64,000 bases of DNA from Gemmatimonadota bacterium (GCA_028287235.1 JAQBQB010000001.1:1-64000), one strand, 5' to 3'; counted from the stretch's first letter, positions 23,263 to 32,270 are shown. Translations and numbers: made by a program. The notes: generated by a model not told the origin, from the sequence alone.

Positions 23263-23843
23263 GCGGCCACTCTCGGTGCCCGGTGCTCGAGCTGCTCCAA
23301 GTGGTGCAGCACCTCACTCCCATAGAACGTCTTGATGTACCGCGCCTGGGTCGGCGTGAGCCGGCGAACGGCCCAGCTCAGGTGCACGAAGTGCGGCTCG
23401 ACCGGATGCGTGAGCGGGTGCATCCCGATCTCTTCCGGCAGGCGGTTGCCCTTGCGCGTGTTGCACGGGCTGCACGCCGCCACGACGTTCGTCCATTCGT
23501 TCGTGCCGCCGCGCGACAGCGGGATCAGATGGTCGCGCGTCAGCGACTCACGCGGCTTGAGCTCCGTGATGTGCCGGTGGCAGTACTGGCAGCGGTAATG
23601 GTCGCGCGCGAAGAGAAAGGTGTTCGTCACCTGGCGCCGGAAGCGGCGCGGGACGTGGATGAACTTCGTCAGGCGAATGACCGCCGGCCGCGGCATCGTG
23701 AGACGCTCCGAGCGCACGAGACGGTCCTGATCCGCCTCGACGATCTCGGCTTTGCCGTCGATGACCAAGCGCAAGGCCCGCCGCATTGGAACCATCGTCA
23801 ACGGCTCGTAGGACGCGTTCAGTGCCAGACAGCCCAAGACCAC
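23256..23843 (-). CDS. HNH endonuclease
   Basis: A 195-residue nuclease of a widespread bacterial HNH family. The N-terminal part has the family signature CLALNASYEPL and RRALRLVIDGKAEIVE. The nuclease core has CQYCHRH (first CxxC), LTRDHLIPLSRGG with the catalytic Asp-His, and NVVAACSPCNTRKGNRLPEE with the second CxxC and the final Asn/His-like positions. I chose GTG 23843 because GGAGG lies five bases upstream; longer starts lack such a site. The C-terminus lies in a REP repeat. The cellular role of this family is unclear; DNA repair and mobile-element roles have both been proposed. Confidence 0.85.
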   Translation of the reverse strand: MVLGCLALNASYEPLTMVPMRRALRLVIDGKAEIVEADQDRLVRSERLTMPRPAVIRLTKFIHVPRRFRRQVTNTFLFARDHYRCQYCHRHITELKPRESLTRDHLIPLSRGGTNEWTNVVAACSPCNTRKGNRLPEEIGMHPLTHPVEPHFVHLSWAVRRLTPTQARYIKTFYGSEVLHHLEQLEHRAPRVAAH

Positions 23844-24019
23844 GTACACCTCCAAGGGGGCCGGTACACGAACTCCCGCCAAAAGCTGCGAGGCGGGAGC
23901 GAGAACTTGTCAGCGACGCCACGTTCCCGATCGCGTGCATTGCACGTGTCGGAAGGTTACATGTAGCAAGCTATGCTGCTGTCACGGAGGCGACAAGATA
24001 CCGACACGATCGGGACTAA

Positions 24020-25372
24020 TCAGACCACTCCCTGCGTTTCGCCCCCGGAGTCCAGCCATTCTCCCAGGGCGTCGGCCAGCGACTGCATGCGAAGACCGAG
24101 CCCGGCCCGCGACGACACCAGCTCGCCGTCTTGTAACAGCATTCGGCCGGCCACGCAGACGAAGCGCGCTCGGCCGCCGGTGATCGAGAACACCGCGGCG
24201 GCGATGGGGTCGTGCGTCGGGGCATGCGAGTCGAGCGCGAACGCGGCAAGGTCGGCCTGTTTTCCGACATCGAGCGTTCCGGCCACCGAGTCGAGCCCGA
24301 TCGCCTTCGCCCCCCCGATCGTCGCGAGCTCGAGCACGTCGGCCGCGGAGGGCGCCTCGGACGAGCCGAGCCGCGTCCGTTGCGCGAGCAGGGCCAACCG
24401 GGCTTCCTCGAGCAGATCCATCCGATTGTTGCTCGCCATCGAATCGCTCCCGAGTCCGACGGGAACCCCGGCGGCAAGCAGCTCGGCCAGCGGCGCGATG
24501 CCGTGTCCGAGCTTGGCGTTCGACGCCGGGCAGTGTGCGACCGACGAGCCCGACTTCGCGATCGCCTCGACGTCGCGACGGTCGACGCGAACGCAGTGGA
24601 TGAGCAGTGGCGCCACGTCGAGCACGCCGAGCTTCGCGAGCAGCTCGATCGGCGACGCCGCGCGCGGCGCGACGGCGATGCCCCGCCGCCGAAGTCCGTC
24701 GGCGAAGGCGCCCTCGCCTTCGACCACCAGCCGCCGCTCGAGCTCACCCTCGGCGATGTGGATGGCCATGGGCAGCCGCTGCTCGCGGGCGAGCTCGGTG
24801 GCGGCACGAAACAGCTCGTCGGACACGGTGTACGGCGCGTGCGGCGAGATGCCGACGCGCACGAGCGGCGTCTCGAGGTAGCGGAGACCGCCCACCTTTT
24901 CGCGCAGACCGGCGATCGATTCGGCGCATTGGACGGGGTCGGGTCCGAACACCTCCTGATACATCACGCCGCGCACGCCGGCCTCGCGCATCGCCTGCAT
25001 GACGACCCCCGACTCACAGGTGTCGGCGTACGCCGTGATGCCGGCGCGCACGCCCTCCTCGAGCCCGTACCGCGCCGAGTCGAGCAGCGCCTCGCGGTCG
25101 AGCACGGCGCGGCGCGCGTTCGTCAGCCGGAGAATCCAGCGGCGGAAGTCGAGGTCCTCGAGAAACCCGCGCATGGCGGTGAGCTCGAGGTGGCAGTGCG
25201 CGTTGACCAAGCCAGGCAGGAGCACGACGTCACCCAGATCGTGATCATGCCCGGAGGGACCGCCGTCGGACGGTCCGACGTACGCGATCAGATCGCGCTC
25301 GACGGCGACGACGCCGTTGGCGATCGGCGGCGACGCGATGGGAACGACCCACCGTGCGCGATAGCGGATCAT
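24020..25372 (-). CDS. Amidohydrolase family protein (MtaD/TrzA-like deaminase)
   Basis: A 450-residue metal-dependent hydrolase of the cytosine-deaminase-like group, which hydrolyses exocyclic amines such as those of S-adenosylhomocysteine, 5'-methylthioadenosine or guanine. Metal-site residues are visible in LPGLVNAHCHLELTA (HxH), AIHIAEGE (His and Glu), LLIHCVRVD and GLGSDSMASNN (final Asp). The start at 25372 fits the family N-terminus (MIRYRARWVVPI), and the open frame upstream belongs to the neighbouring gene. It overlaps the PHP gene by 4 bp (25369-25372). The substrate is not predictable; an adenosine-related compound is the best family guess. Confidence 0.88.
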   Translation of the reverse strand: MIRYRARWVVPIASPPIANGVVAVERDLIAYVGPSDGGPSGHDHDLGDVVLLPGLVNAHCHLELTAMRGFLEDLDFRRWILRLTNARRAVLDREALLDSARYGLEEGVRAGITAYADTCESGVVMQAMREAGVRGVMYQEVFGPDPVQCAESIAGLREKVGGLRYLETPLVRVGISPHAPYTVSDELFRAATELAREQRLPMAIHIAEGELERRLVVEGEGAFADGLRRRGIAVAPRAASPIELLAKLGVLDVAPLLIHCVRVDRRDVEAIAKSGSSVAHCPASNAKLGHGIAPLAELLAAGVPVGLGSDSMASNNRMDLLEEARLALLAQRTRLGSSEAPSAADVLELATIGGAKAIGLDSVAGTLDVGKQADLAAFALDSHAPTHDPIAAAVFSITGGRARFVCVAGRMLLQDGELVSSRAGLGLRMQSLADALGEWLDSGGETQGVV

Positions 25373-26133
25373 GGCGCGTCGCTTTGCTGCGTTTTCGACC
25401 CGTGCCGCACCGGATCGTACAGCGCATCGTCGGCAACGCCGAGCGATCGCGCCAACGCGAGCGGGCCGACGACGTTCGCGACCTGCGCGAGGGTGTGGCC
25501 GTCGGAGCCGAGCGAGATGCGCACGCCGCGCGCGACGGCGCGGGCGACGAGACTTTGGGGCGGCGTGTAGCGCGACGAGAGCTCGAAGGCGATGCCCGCC
25601 GTGTAGAGCGCGTCGACCATGCGCGTTTCGCGCGCTTCGGTCCAGAGGACCTCTGGGTCGATGGCGCGATAGGGCAACGTGACCAGCGTGGGATGCGCGA
25701 GGATGTCGACCGGCATCTCGGCGGCGAGGTGCTCGATCGAATCGATATGCGCGTCCATGTACGCGTCCACCGTCAGTCCGCTGGGCAGGTGTCGCGAGAA
25801 GGCGTGGACGAGGGTGCCGCTCGGCAGCCGAACGGCGTGGAGCGAGCCGATGCGATGCGTGAAGCGGCGAACGAGGGTGGCGGGGAGCTCGCGCCAGAGC
25901 GCGTCGTGCCAACAGAACTCGCCGCCGCGGAGCACATCTACCGTGTCGAGAGCGTCGAGATAGGCGCGGACCGCGTCGACGCTCGCGATGCTGCGCGACA
26001 CGTCGCGGGAGATGTGATCGGAGACCGACGGACGGACGCCCAATACGGCAGCGCGCTCGACCACCTGGTCGATGGTGAGCGCGCCGTCCGAGAAGGTCGA
26101 ATGTGCGTGGCAGTCAACGGGCTGCCAATTCAT
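25369..26133 (-). CDS. PHP-domain metal-dependent hydrolase
   Basis: A 254-residue PHP (polymerase and histidinol phosphatase) domain protein. Metal-binding signatures are VDCHAHSTFSDG at the N-terminus, VSDHIS, a Glu in RGGEFCWHD, DILAHPTL and the final GSDGHTL. Relatives act as phosphoesterases on small molecules or nucleotides. It sits between PBP1A (18 bp upstream on the same strand) and the amidohydrolase (4-bp overlap downstream), so it is likely part of a three-gene operon. The substrate is unknown. Confidence 0.85.
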   Translation of the reverse strand: MNWQPVDCHAHSTFSDGALTIDQVVERAAVLGVRPSVSDHISRDVSRSIASVDAVRAYLDALDTVDVLRGGEFCWHDALWRELPATLVRRFTHRIGSLHAVRLPSGTLVHAFSRHLPSGLTVDAYMDAHIDSIEHLAAEMPVDILAHPTLVTLPYRAIDPEVLWTEARETRMVDALYTAGIAFELSSRYTPPQSLVARAVARGVRISLGSDGHTLAQVANVVGPLALARSLGVADDALYDPVRHGSKTQQSDAP

Positions 26134-26151
26134 GATATTCGAATGAGAGTT

Positions 26152-28599
26152 CTATCGAGGCGGGCGCAGCGTGTCCGGCTTGGGGCGGATCGTGTCGGGT
26201 CGCGGCCGGATCTTCGTCGTGTCGGGCGGGCGGATGGTGTCGCGCGGACGCGTGACCCGGTACATCGACGTGTCGCGCGGCGGCAGTGAAAAGATCGCAC
26301 TGTCGCGGAAGCGGCGCGAGGTGTCGACGGGCTGGGTACGGCCGCGCTGAATCGGGGCGGCGGACCCCGGCACGATGACGCCCGTCCCCGGCCGCGTCGA
26401 ATCGATGCGTCCGCCCGGCGGATACGGCGCCGGATTCGTCGTCAGCGGCGGAGTGGCTCCCGGCGGATAGAGTCCGCCCACGCCGGCGGTGTCGGGATAC
26501 AGGTTCGCGCCCATGTGCACCGTGCACTCCTGAATCGGATCGGTGCCTGGGATGAAGAACTCGCTCCCCACGACGTCGCGCGGACAGTAGGGCGTGGCGA
26601 GCATGTTGGTCGTCACGTCGATCTGGCGCGTGACGATGTCGCTGGGCATGGGCCAGTCCTTCGGCGCCGGCTTCCGCTTGTAGACCTCGGTCATGAATGC
26701 AGTCCACGCCGGCGCGGCGAGAATGCCGCCCTGTGCGTTCGGCTTGATCTTCTGCGGTTTGTCGAAGCCCATCCACACGCCGGCCACGAGGTCCGACGTA
26801 TAGCCGATGAACCAAACGTCGGTGCCGTCGTTGGTCGTTCCCGTCTTGCCGCCCGCGGGATAATGGAACTGCGATCCCACGCTGCCGGCGGCGGTGCCGC
26901 GCTGCACCACGTCTTTCATGACGCTCACCATGAGCCACGCCTCCTCCGGCGACATCACCGGAACCATGCGCGCTTCAGGCTCCCAGAGCACCTCGCCCTT
27001 CTGATTCTCGACGCGTGTGATGGCCACCGGCTCGGCGCGCGATCCCAAGTTGGCGAAGGCGCTGTACGCGGCGACCATCTCGATCGGATAGACGTCGGCC
27101 GCGCCGATGAAGATCGACGGATAGCCGGGAATGGGCGAGGTAATGCCGAAGCGCCGCGCTTCGTCGATGACGCTCTGCGTTCCGAGCTCGAGGCCGAGCT
27201 TGATCGTCGGCACGTTGCGCGACTGGTAGAGCGCGCGGCGCATGGGGATCTTGCCGGCGTAGTCGCCCTCGAAGTTCTGCGGCGTCCAGGTGGAGTTGCC
27301 GCCCATCTGCACGGTGAGCGGCGAGTCGTCGAGGATGTACGACAACGGCCGGCCGTTCTGCACGGCGTCGGCGTACACGATGGGCTTGAACGTCGATCCC
27401 GGCTGACGCACGGCCTGGACGGCGCGATTGAACTTGCTGTCGTCGAAGTCGCGTCCACCCACCAGCGCGCGGATGGCGCCGGTGTGCGGATCCATGGCGA
27501 TGAACGCGCCTTGGAGGTAGGGCGACGTGGGCTCGTCGGGCTGATCGGCATCGTTGGCCTTCGCGATGTAGCTCTCGTAGCTCGCATGCGGGAACTTGCC
27601 GAACCGTCCGGCTTCGATCGCGCGAAGCTGACGCTCCATCGACCGTTCGGCGGCGGATTGCAGGTCGAGGTCGAGTGTGGTGTAGACCTTGAGTCCCTGC
27701 TCGTAGAGCTGCTTGCCGAATTTGTCGTCGAGTTGCTGGCGAATCCATTCCACGAAGTACGGTGCGAGCTGGCCCGCTTCTACCTTCGTGGCGAGGCGGA
27801 GTGGGTAGGCCTGCGCCTCGCTCGCCTGCTGCGCGTTGACGGCGTTCTCGTCGCGCATCGTCGCGATGATGGTGTTGCGCCGCTGCACCGCGCGATCGGG
27901 ATAGAGGCGCGGATTGTACCGCGCCGGACCCTTCGGCAACGCGGCCAGCGTCGCCGCCTCGGCGAGATTCAGATCCTTGACCGACTTTCCGAAGTAGCGC
28001 TGCGAGGCCGTCTCGATGCCGTACGCGCCGTTGCCGAAGTTGATCTGATTGAGATAGAGCTCGAGGATCTTGTCCTTGGGATACTTCGCCTCGATCGCGC
28101 GGGCGACCTTGGCCTCCTTGAGCTTGCGGATGAGCGTCTTGTCGCGAGAGAGGCGCTCGGGAAAGATGTTTCGCGCGAGCTGCATCGTGATCGTCGAGAA
28201 TCCTTCGCTGAAATTGCGGTTTCTGAGATCGACCAGGACGGCGCGCGGCACGCTCGCCCAGTCTACGCCAGCGTGCTGGTAGAAGCGCTTGTCCTCGGTG
28301 ATGACGAAAGCGCTGCGCACCAGCGGCGGAATGTCGGCGATCTTGACGAGGGTGCGGCGCTCGAGCCCAAGCTCGGTGATGTATCGCCCGTCGGCCGCGA
28401 ACAGCTTCGACGTCTGCCGAGGCTCGTAGTCCTGCAGCGCGTCGGCCGCGGGGCAGCGGCCCGCGCGGCAGACCATCGCCCAGCTGGCATATGCGAAGCC
28501 GGCTCCGAATGAGCCGAAAAAGCAAATGGTGAGCAACAGCGTGCGCGTAAACCGCGGGTACTGTTGGCGAAAGCGTTTACTGAATGGAATGGCAGGCAT
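26152..28599 (-). CDS. Penicillin-binding protein 1A (bifunctional transglycosylase/transpeptidase)
   Basis: An inner-membrane class A PBP of 815 residues that polymerises lipid II and cross-links peptidoglycan. After a transmembrane anchor (about 18-40) comes the GT51 domain, with catalytic Glu102 in TEDKRFYQHAG and a second motif in RKLKEAKVARAIE. The transpeptidase domain shows SxxK at 402-405 (GSTFK), SRN at 460-462 and KTG at 585-587. The last ~30 residues are a proline-rich tail with repeated RP(R/K)PDT and PRDT units, probably disordered. It is divergent from tyrS with only 34 bp between the starts. Confidence 0.95.
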   Translation of the reverse strand: MPAIPFSKRFRQQYPRFTRTLLLTICFFGSFGAGFAYASWAMVCRAGRCPAADALQDYEPRQTSKLFAADGRYITELGLERRTLVKIADIPPLVRSAFVITEDKRFYQHAGVDWASVPRAVLVDLRNRNFSEGFSTITMQLARNIFPERLSRDKTLIRKLKEAKVARAIEAKYPKDKILELYLNQINFGNGAYGIETASQRYFGKSVKDLNLAEAATLAALPKGPARYNPRLYPDRAVQRRNTIIATMRDENAVNAQQASEAQAYPLRLATKVEAGQLAPYFVEWIRQQLDDKFGKQLYEQGLKVYTTLDLDLQSAAERSMERQLRAIEAGRFGKFPHASYESYIAKANDADQPDEPTSPYLQGAFIAMDPHTGAIRALVGGRDFDDSKFNRAVQAVRQPGSTFKPIVYADAVQNGRPLSYILDDSPLTVQMGGNSTWTPQNFEGDYAGKIPMRRALYQSRNVPTIKLGLELGTQSVIDEARRFGITSPIPGYPSIFIGAADVYPIEMVAAYSAFANLGSRAEPVAITRVENQKGEVLWEPEARMVPVMSPEEAWLMVSVMKDVVQRGTAAGSVGSQFHYPAGGKTGTTNDGTDVWFIGYTSDLVAGVWMGFDKPQKIKPNAQGGILAAPAWTAFMTEVYKRKPAPKDWPMPSDIVTRQIDVTTNMLATPYCPRDVVGSEFFIPGTDPIQECTVHMGANLYPDTAGVGGLYPPGATPPLTTNPAPYPPGGRIDSTRPGTGVIVPGSAAPIQRGRTQPVDTSRRFRDSAIFSLPPRDTSMYRVTRPRDTIRPPDTTKIRPRPDTIRPKPDTLRPPR

Positions 28600-28621
28600 A
28601 TGACTTGGTTCTCTGACTGTC

Positions 28622-28627
28622 TATTTT
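28622..28627 (+). promoter_or_regulatory. -10 box six bases before the tyrS ATG
   Basis: TATTTT at 28622-28627 ends six bases before ATG 28634, so the transcript would begin at or next to the start codon. No Shine-Dalgarno is possible in that case. A standard -35 at proper spacing is not evident. Confidence 0.45.
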
Positions 28628-28633
28628 TGTGCC

Positions 28634-29920
28634 ATGCGATCTCATGCGCTTCTCGACGACCTGCAGTGGCGTGGCTTGCTGCATCAGCATACCGAAGAGG
28701 TCGCTGATCTCCTAAACAGCGGACCGATCGGCGGATACATCGGTTTCGACCCGACCGCGTCCAGTCTCCACATCGGCAGCCTGCTGGTTGTAATGCTCCT
28801 GAAGCGCCTTCAGCTTCACGGACACAAGCCTGTCGCGCTCGTTGGCGGTGGAACCGGCCTGATCGGCGATCCCAGCGGCAAGTCGAGCGAGCGTCCCATG
28901 GCGGACCCGGCGGAGATCGCCGCCAACACCGCGAGCCTTCGGAAGCAGCTCGAGCGTTTCCTCGACTTCACCGGCGACAACGCCGCCCGCGTGATCGACA
29001 ACGCGGAGTGGCTCGTGCAGCTGCGGGCCGTGGAGTTCATGCGCGACGTGGGCAAGCACTTCACGATCAACTACATGCTGCAGAAGGACTCGGTGAAGAG
29101 CCGCATGGACGCCGGCATCTCATACACCGAGTTCTCGTACATGCTCCTGCAGGCGTACGATTTCATGGAGCTGCGGCGCCGGCACGACGTACGGCTGCAG
29201 ATGGGTGGTAGCGACCAGTGGGGGAACATCACGGCCGGCATCGAGCTCGTTCGCCGCTCGCTCGGCACGGATGCGCACGCCATTACGTCGCCGCTGGTCA
29301 CGACCTCTGCGGGAACCAAGTTCGGCAAGACGGAAGCGGGCGCGATCTGGCTCGATGCGTCGATGACGTCGCCGTACAAGTTCTATCAGTTCTGGGTCAA
29401 CATCGACGACCGCGACGTGGGCCGGTACCTGCGCTTCTTCACCTTGCTGTCGCGCGACGAGATCGAAGCGCTCGACCGCGCGCTCGCCGAGCATCCGGAA
29501 AAGCGCGAGGCGCAGCAGGCGCTGGCGCGCGACGTGACGGCGCGCGTGCACGGCGAAACGGCGCTGCGTGCCGCAGAGGAGGTCAGCGCATTGCTCTTCG
29601 GTGGTGCCGATCCCAAAACGCTGTCCGGCGAGGCGCTGCTCGCGCTGCAGTTGGAGATCCCTGTTTTTTCGATCGAGCCGGATGTCGATCGTGAAGCGCT
29701 CACCACGCACGATGTTCTCGAAGCCGTCTGCGCCGGCCCGGACGCTCTCTTCAAGAGCAAAGGAGACATGCGCCGCATGCTACAACAGGGTGGCGTGTAC
29801 GTGAATGGAAGACGGTTGGGACAGGAGCGCGAGACGCTGGCTGCCGACGAGGTGCTCGGCGGGGAGTTCGTGCTCGTACGGAAAGGGGCGCGCAGTTACG
29901 GAATCGTCAAAGTCCGATAA
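28634..29920 (+). CDS. tyrS: Tyrosyl-tRNA synthetase
   Basis: Charges tRNA(Tyr) with tyrosine. The 428-residue class I synthetase shows GYIGFDPTASSLHIGSLL, where HIGS is the HIGH motif, and KFGKTEAG, a KMSKS variant. GGSDQWGNITAG and YTEFSYMLLQAYDF are TyrRS-specific tyrosine-pocket segments. The C-terminal part from about GDMRRMLQQGGVYVNG is an S4 RNA-binding domain. It appears monocistronic and ends just before a large palindrome that could act in termination. Confidence 0.97.
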   Translation: MRSHALLDDLQWRGLLHQHTEEVADLLNSGPIGGYIGFDPTASSLHIGSLLVVMLLKRLQLHGHKPVALVGGGTGLIGDPSGKSSERPMADPAEIAANTASLRKQLERFLDFTGDNAARVIDNAEWLVQLRAVEFMRDVGKHFTINYMLQKDSVKSRMDAGISYTEFSYMLLQAYDFMELRRRHDVRLQMGGSDQWGNITAGIELVRRSLGTDAHAITSPLVTTSAGTKFGKTEAGAIWLDASMTSPYKFYQFWVNIDDRDVGRYLRFFTLLSRDEIEALDRALAEHPEKREAQQALARDVTARVHGETALRAAEEVSALLFGGADPKTLSGEALLALQLEIPVFSIEPDVDREALTTHDVLEAVCAGPDALFKSKGDMRRMLQQGGVYVNGRRLGQERETLAADEVLGGEFVLVRKGARSYGIVKVR

Positions 29921-29932
29921 TCGTTGCGGCTC

Positions 29933-30242
29933 GACTGGCCGCTCGAGCGGGACAATTCCGTCATTTTGTTCGCGGATGACGCGGAAACTGCCGCGAAAAA
30001 AACCGGATCGTTCCTCAGCACAGACGACTCCAATCGCAACGAGCCCGGACGAATTCTTCTTGGGAACAGACGCTCAGGACGCCACCAGTCGCACCCCGAG
30101 CCTCTCTTCCCAAAAAAAGCGTTCGTCCGGGCTCGTTGGGCACGGAGCTCTTGTCGCACACGGAACGATCCGGCCGTTTCCGCGGCACTTTCCGCGTCAT
30201 CCGTGTGAAAACGACGGAATCGTCCCGACTCAGCGACCAGTC
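29933..30242. repeat. 310-bp nested imperfect palindrome
   Basis: The two halves are reverse complements over nearly their whole length. GACTGG at 29933 pairs with CCAGTC at 30237-30242. The outer arms of about 95 nt (through GGATGACGCGGAAA and CCGGATCGTTCC) match with scattered substitutions and about one gap. An inner pair contains CAACGAGCCCGGACGAA and its complement, followed by TTGGGAA/TTCCCAA. No open frame or transposase is present. The right end overlaps the stop codon of the minus-strand aminotransferase. No other gene is present in 29921-30240. Confidence 0.9.
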
Positions 30243-31392
30243 AACGCGCAATAACGTCCAACGCCCGCCGCACTTCCGCTGATGTGTTGTAGAAGTGCGG
30301 CGACAGACGAATCGCCCCTTCCCGGAGCGAATGCGCAACTCCGGCCGCGGTGAGCCGCTGACTCGCCGCCATCGGGTCTGACGGCTTTACCGAGATGATC
30401 GCCGCCCGTCGCGCGCGATCGTCCGGAGTCACGAGCTCGACATCGTCACGACTCCTCGCCCACTCGATAATTTCCGCTGCCAAACCGAGTGTGTGCCTGG
30501 ACACCGCGTCCTTTCCGAGCGAAGCGAACAGCTCGAGGCTGGCATTCATGCCAGCCATATCCTGGAACGGAAGAGTTATGAACTCGAAGCGGCGCGCGTC
30601 GTTCCGCCATTTGAGGTCGTAGTCGAGCAGACGAGAGAAATCGTCGGAGTCCTGCACGGCGAGCCAGCTCACATCGTGCGGCTCGAGCTGTTCGATCAGT
30701 GCGCGCCGCACATAGACGAACGCCGCGCCCCAAGGCGACAGCAGCCATTTTTGTGCGCCGCACGCGAGGATGTCCACCGGCGTCGTCTTCAAATCCAGCG
30801 TCAGGGGGCCGAGGCCCTGGATCGCGTCCACGACGAAGTACACCCCGCGCTCGCGGCAGAGCGTGCCGAGCGCCGTGAGATCGACGCGCGCACCCGACGC
30901 AAACTGCACCCACGACACGGTCACGACACGCACGCGTTCGTCTTCCAGTTCGCGCGCCAAGCGCTCGCGATCGAGCACGCCGTCGTCGCACTGCACCTGG
31001 CGATATTCGACGCCCCGCCGCGCCGCGAGCTGCATCCATGGATAGACGTTCGCCGGAAACTCCAGCTGCGGCGACAACACCACGTCGCCTTGGCGCAGCG
31101 GCAGCGAGAACGCGGCGAGGTTGATCCCGAAGCTCGTGTTGGTCGCCAGCGCGATCTCGGAACTGTCGGCGCCGATCAGGCCGGCGATCAGCGCGCGGCT
31201 GCGCGTGAGCGTGTCGAACTGCAGGTCGTGCGAGATGCGATCGGGGTTCGCGCGCAACCGGCCCCATTCGGCGAGCGCGCGCACCGTGCGCTCCGGAAGC
31301 GGACCGGTGGAAGCGTTGTTCAGGTAGATCGACTCGCCGCGCTCAGCCCAGGGAAACTCGTCCCGCCGCAGCGCGGCAACGTCGAAGGTCAC
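30241..31392 (-). CDS. Class V aminotransferase (PLP-dependent)
   Basis: A 383-residue fold-type I PLP enzyme of the class V/IscS-like group. Features are YLNNASTGPLPERTVRAL near the N-terminus, ATNTSFGINLAAF, VSWVQFASG, VVDAIQGLGPL with the pyridine-contacting Asp, and GAQKWLLSPWG with the Schiff-base lysine. It lacks an IscS-type active-site cysteine loop, so a general aminotransferase or lyase is more likely than a desulfurase. The GTG at 31392 overlaps the previous stop (GTGA), making it the last gene of the envelope operon. The substrate is unknown; an amino sugar or lipid precursor would fit the context but is only inference. Confidence 0.82.
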   Translation of the reverse strand: MTFDVAALRRDEFPWAERGESIYLNNASTGPLPERTVRALAEWGRLRANPDRISHDLQFDTLTRSRALIAGLIGADSSEIALATNTSFGINLAAFSLPLRQGDVVLSPQLEFPANVYPWMQLAARRGVEYRQVQCDDGVLDRERLARELEDERVRVVTVSWVQFASGARVDLTALGTLCRERGVYFVVDAIQGLGPLTLDLKTTPVDILACGAQKWLLSPWGAAFVYVRRALIEQLEPHDVSWLAVQDSDDFSRLLDYDLKWRNDARRFEFITLPFQDMAGMNASLELFASLGKDAVSRHTLGLAAEIIEWARSRDDVELVTPDDRARRAAIISVKPSDPMAASQRLTAAGVAHSLREGAIRLSPHFYNTSAEVRRALDVIAR

Positions 31393-32270
31393 TGGCGCGC
31401 GGTCTCGGCGATGCCCGCCGCGGCCGGCATCGCCGTGCGCACGTTGCGTGGATCGAGCGCGTCGCGCAGCGCATCGCCGAGCAGATTGAATCCGAGCACC
31501 GCCGCGCCGATCGCCAGCCCGGGAAAGACCGACGTCCACGGCGCGTGGCGAAGTTGATACAGGTCACGGCCGTCGGCGATCATCGAGCCCCAGCTCGGCG
31601 TCGGTGGTTGCACGCCGAGGCCGAGGAAGGACAGCGACGACTCGGCCATGATCGCGCCCGCGACGCCGAGCGTGCCCGCGATCACGACGGGCGCGACGAC
31701 GCTCGGGAGAATGTGCTGCATGAGGATTCTCAGATCGGCCGCGCCCAACGCGCGCTCCGCCTGCACGAACTCGAGCTCGCGCACCACGAGCACCTGGCCG
31801 CGCACCAGCCGCGCCATCCCCGCCCATCCGACCACGCCGATCGTGATGAAGACGATTCCCAGCGACGGCTGCAGCGCGGCGACCAGCGCGATGAGCAGCA
31901 ACAGCGTGGGGAACGCGAGCGTCACGTCGGCGAGGCGCATCACCAGCTCGTCGACCCAGCGGCCGTAATAGCCGGCGAGCAAGCCGAGAATCACGCCGAG
32001 TGTGAGCGCGATGCCCTGCGAGACGATGCCGACGGAGAGCGACACGCGCGCGCCGTACACGAGCCGCGCCCACACGTCGCGCCCCTGAATGTCCGTGCCG
32101 AACCAGTGGCTGACCGACGGCGGCTGCAACGAGTTGATCAGATCGACGCCGAACGGATCGTGGCGCGCGAACAGCGGCGCGGCGACCGCCATGAGGGCGA
32201 GCAGCACGATCACGCCGCCGCCGAACCAGGCGCGCTTGTCGGACTTGAGGCGATCGGTCGAACGACTCAC
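31389..32270 (-). CDS. ABC transporter permease (DppC/OppC family)
   Basis: A 293-residue inner-membrane permease of the peptide/nickel transporter family. It has an N-terminal helix followed by the OppC-type loop (HWFGTDIQGRDVWARLVYGARVSL split over two segments). It contains the EAA loop contacting the ATPase (ERALGAADLRILMQHILPSVV) and a conserved end (SSLSFLGLGVQPPTPSWGSMI). No binding protein, second permease or matching ATPase is encoded nearby, so the partners must be elsewhere or it is an orphan. It overlaps both neighbours by 4 bp, so it is fixed inside the lipid operon. Confidence 0.87.
   Translation of the reverse strand: MSRSTDRLKSDKRAWFGGGVIVLLALMAVAAPLFARHDPFGVDLINSLQPPSVSHWFGTDIQGRDVWARLVYGARVSLSVGIVSQGIALTLGVILGLLAGYYGRWVDELVMRLADVTLAFPTLLLLIALVAALQPSLGIVFITIGVVGWAGMARLVRGQVLVVRELEFVQAERALGAADLRILMQHILPSVVAPVVIAGTLGVAGAIMAESSLSFLGLGVQPPTPSWGSMIADGRDLYQLRHAPWTSVFPGLAIGAAVLGFNLLGDALRDALDPRNVRTAMPAAAGIAETARQ

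Noticed and set aside
26515-28512. 665-codon plus-strand frame opposite PBP1A
   Set aside because: Shadow frame of the PBP gene, which has all catalytic motifs in order.
29805-30338. Frames of 87-149 codons in the tyrS-aminotransferase gap
   Set aside because: They read through the 310-bp palindrome in several frames; the symmetry explains the open frames.
30241-31392. Cysteine desulfurase (IscS/SufS) for the class V enzyme
   Set aside because: The conserved active-site cysteine loop is not seen and no Fe-S assembly genes are nearby.
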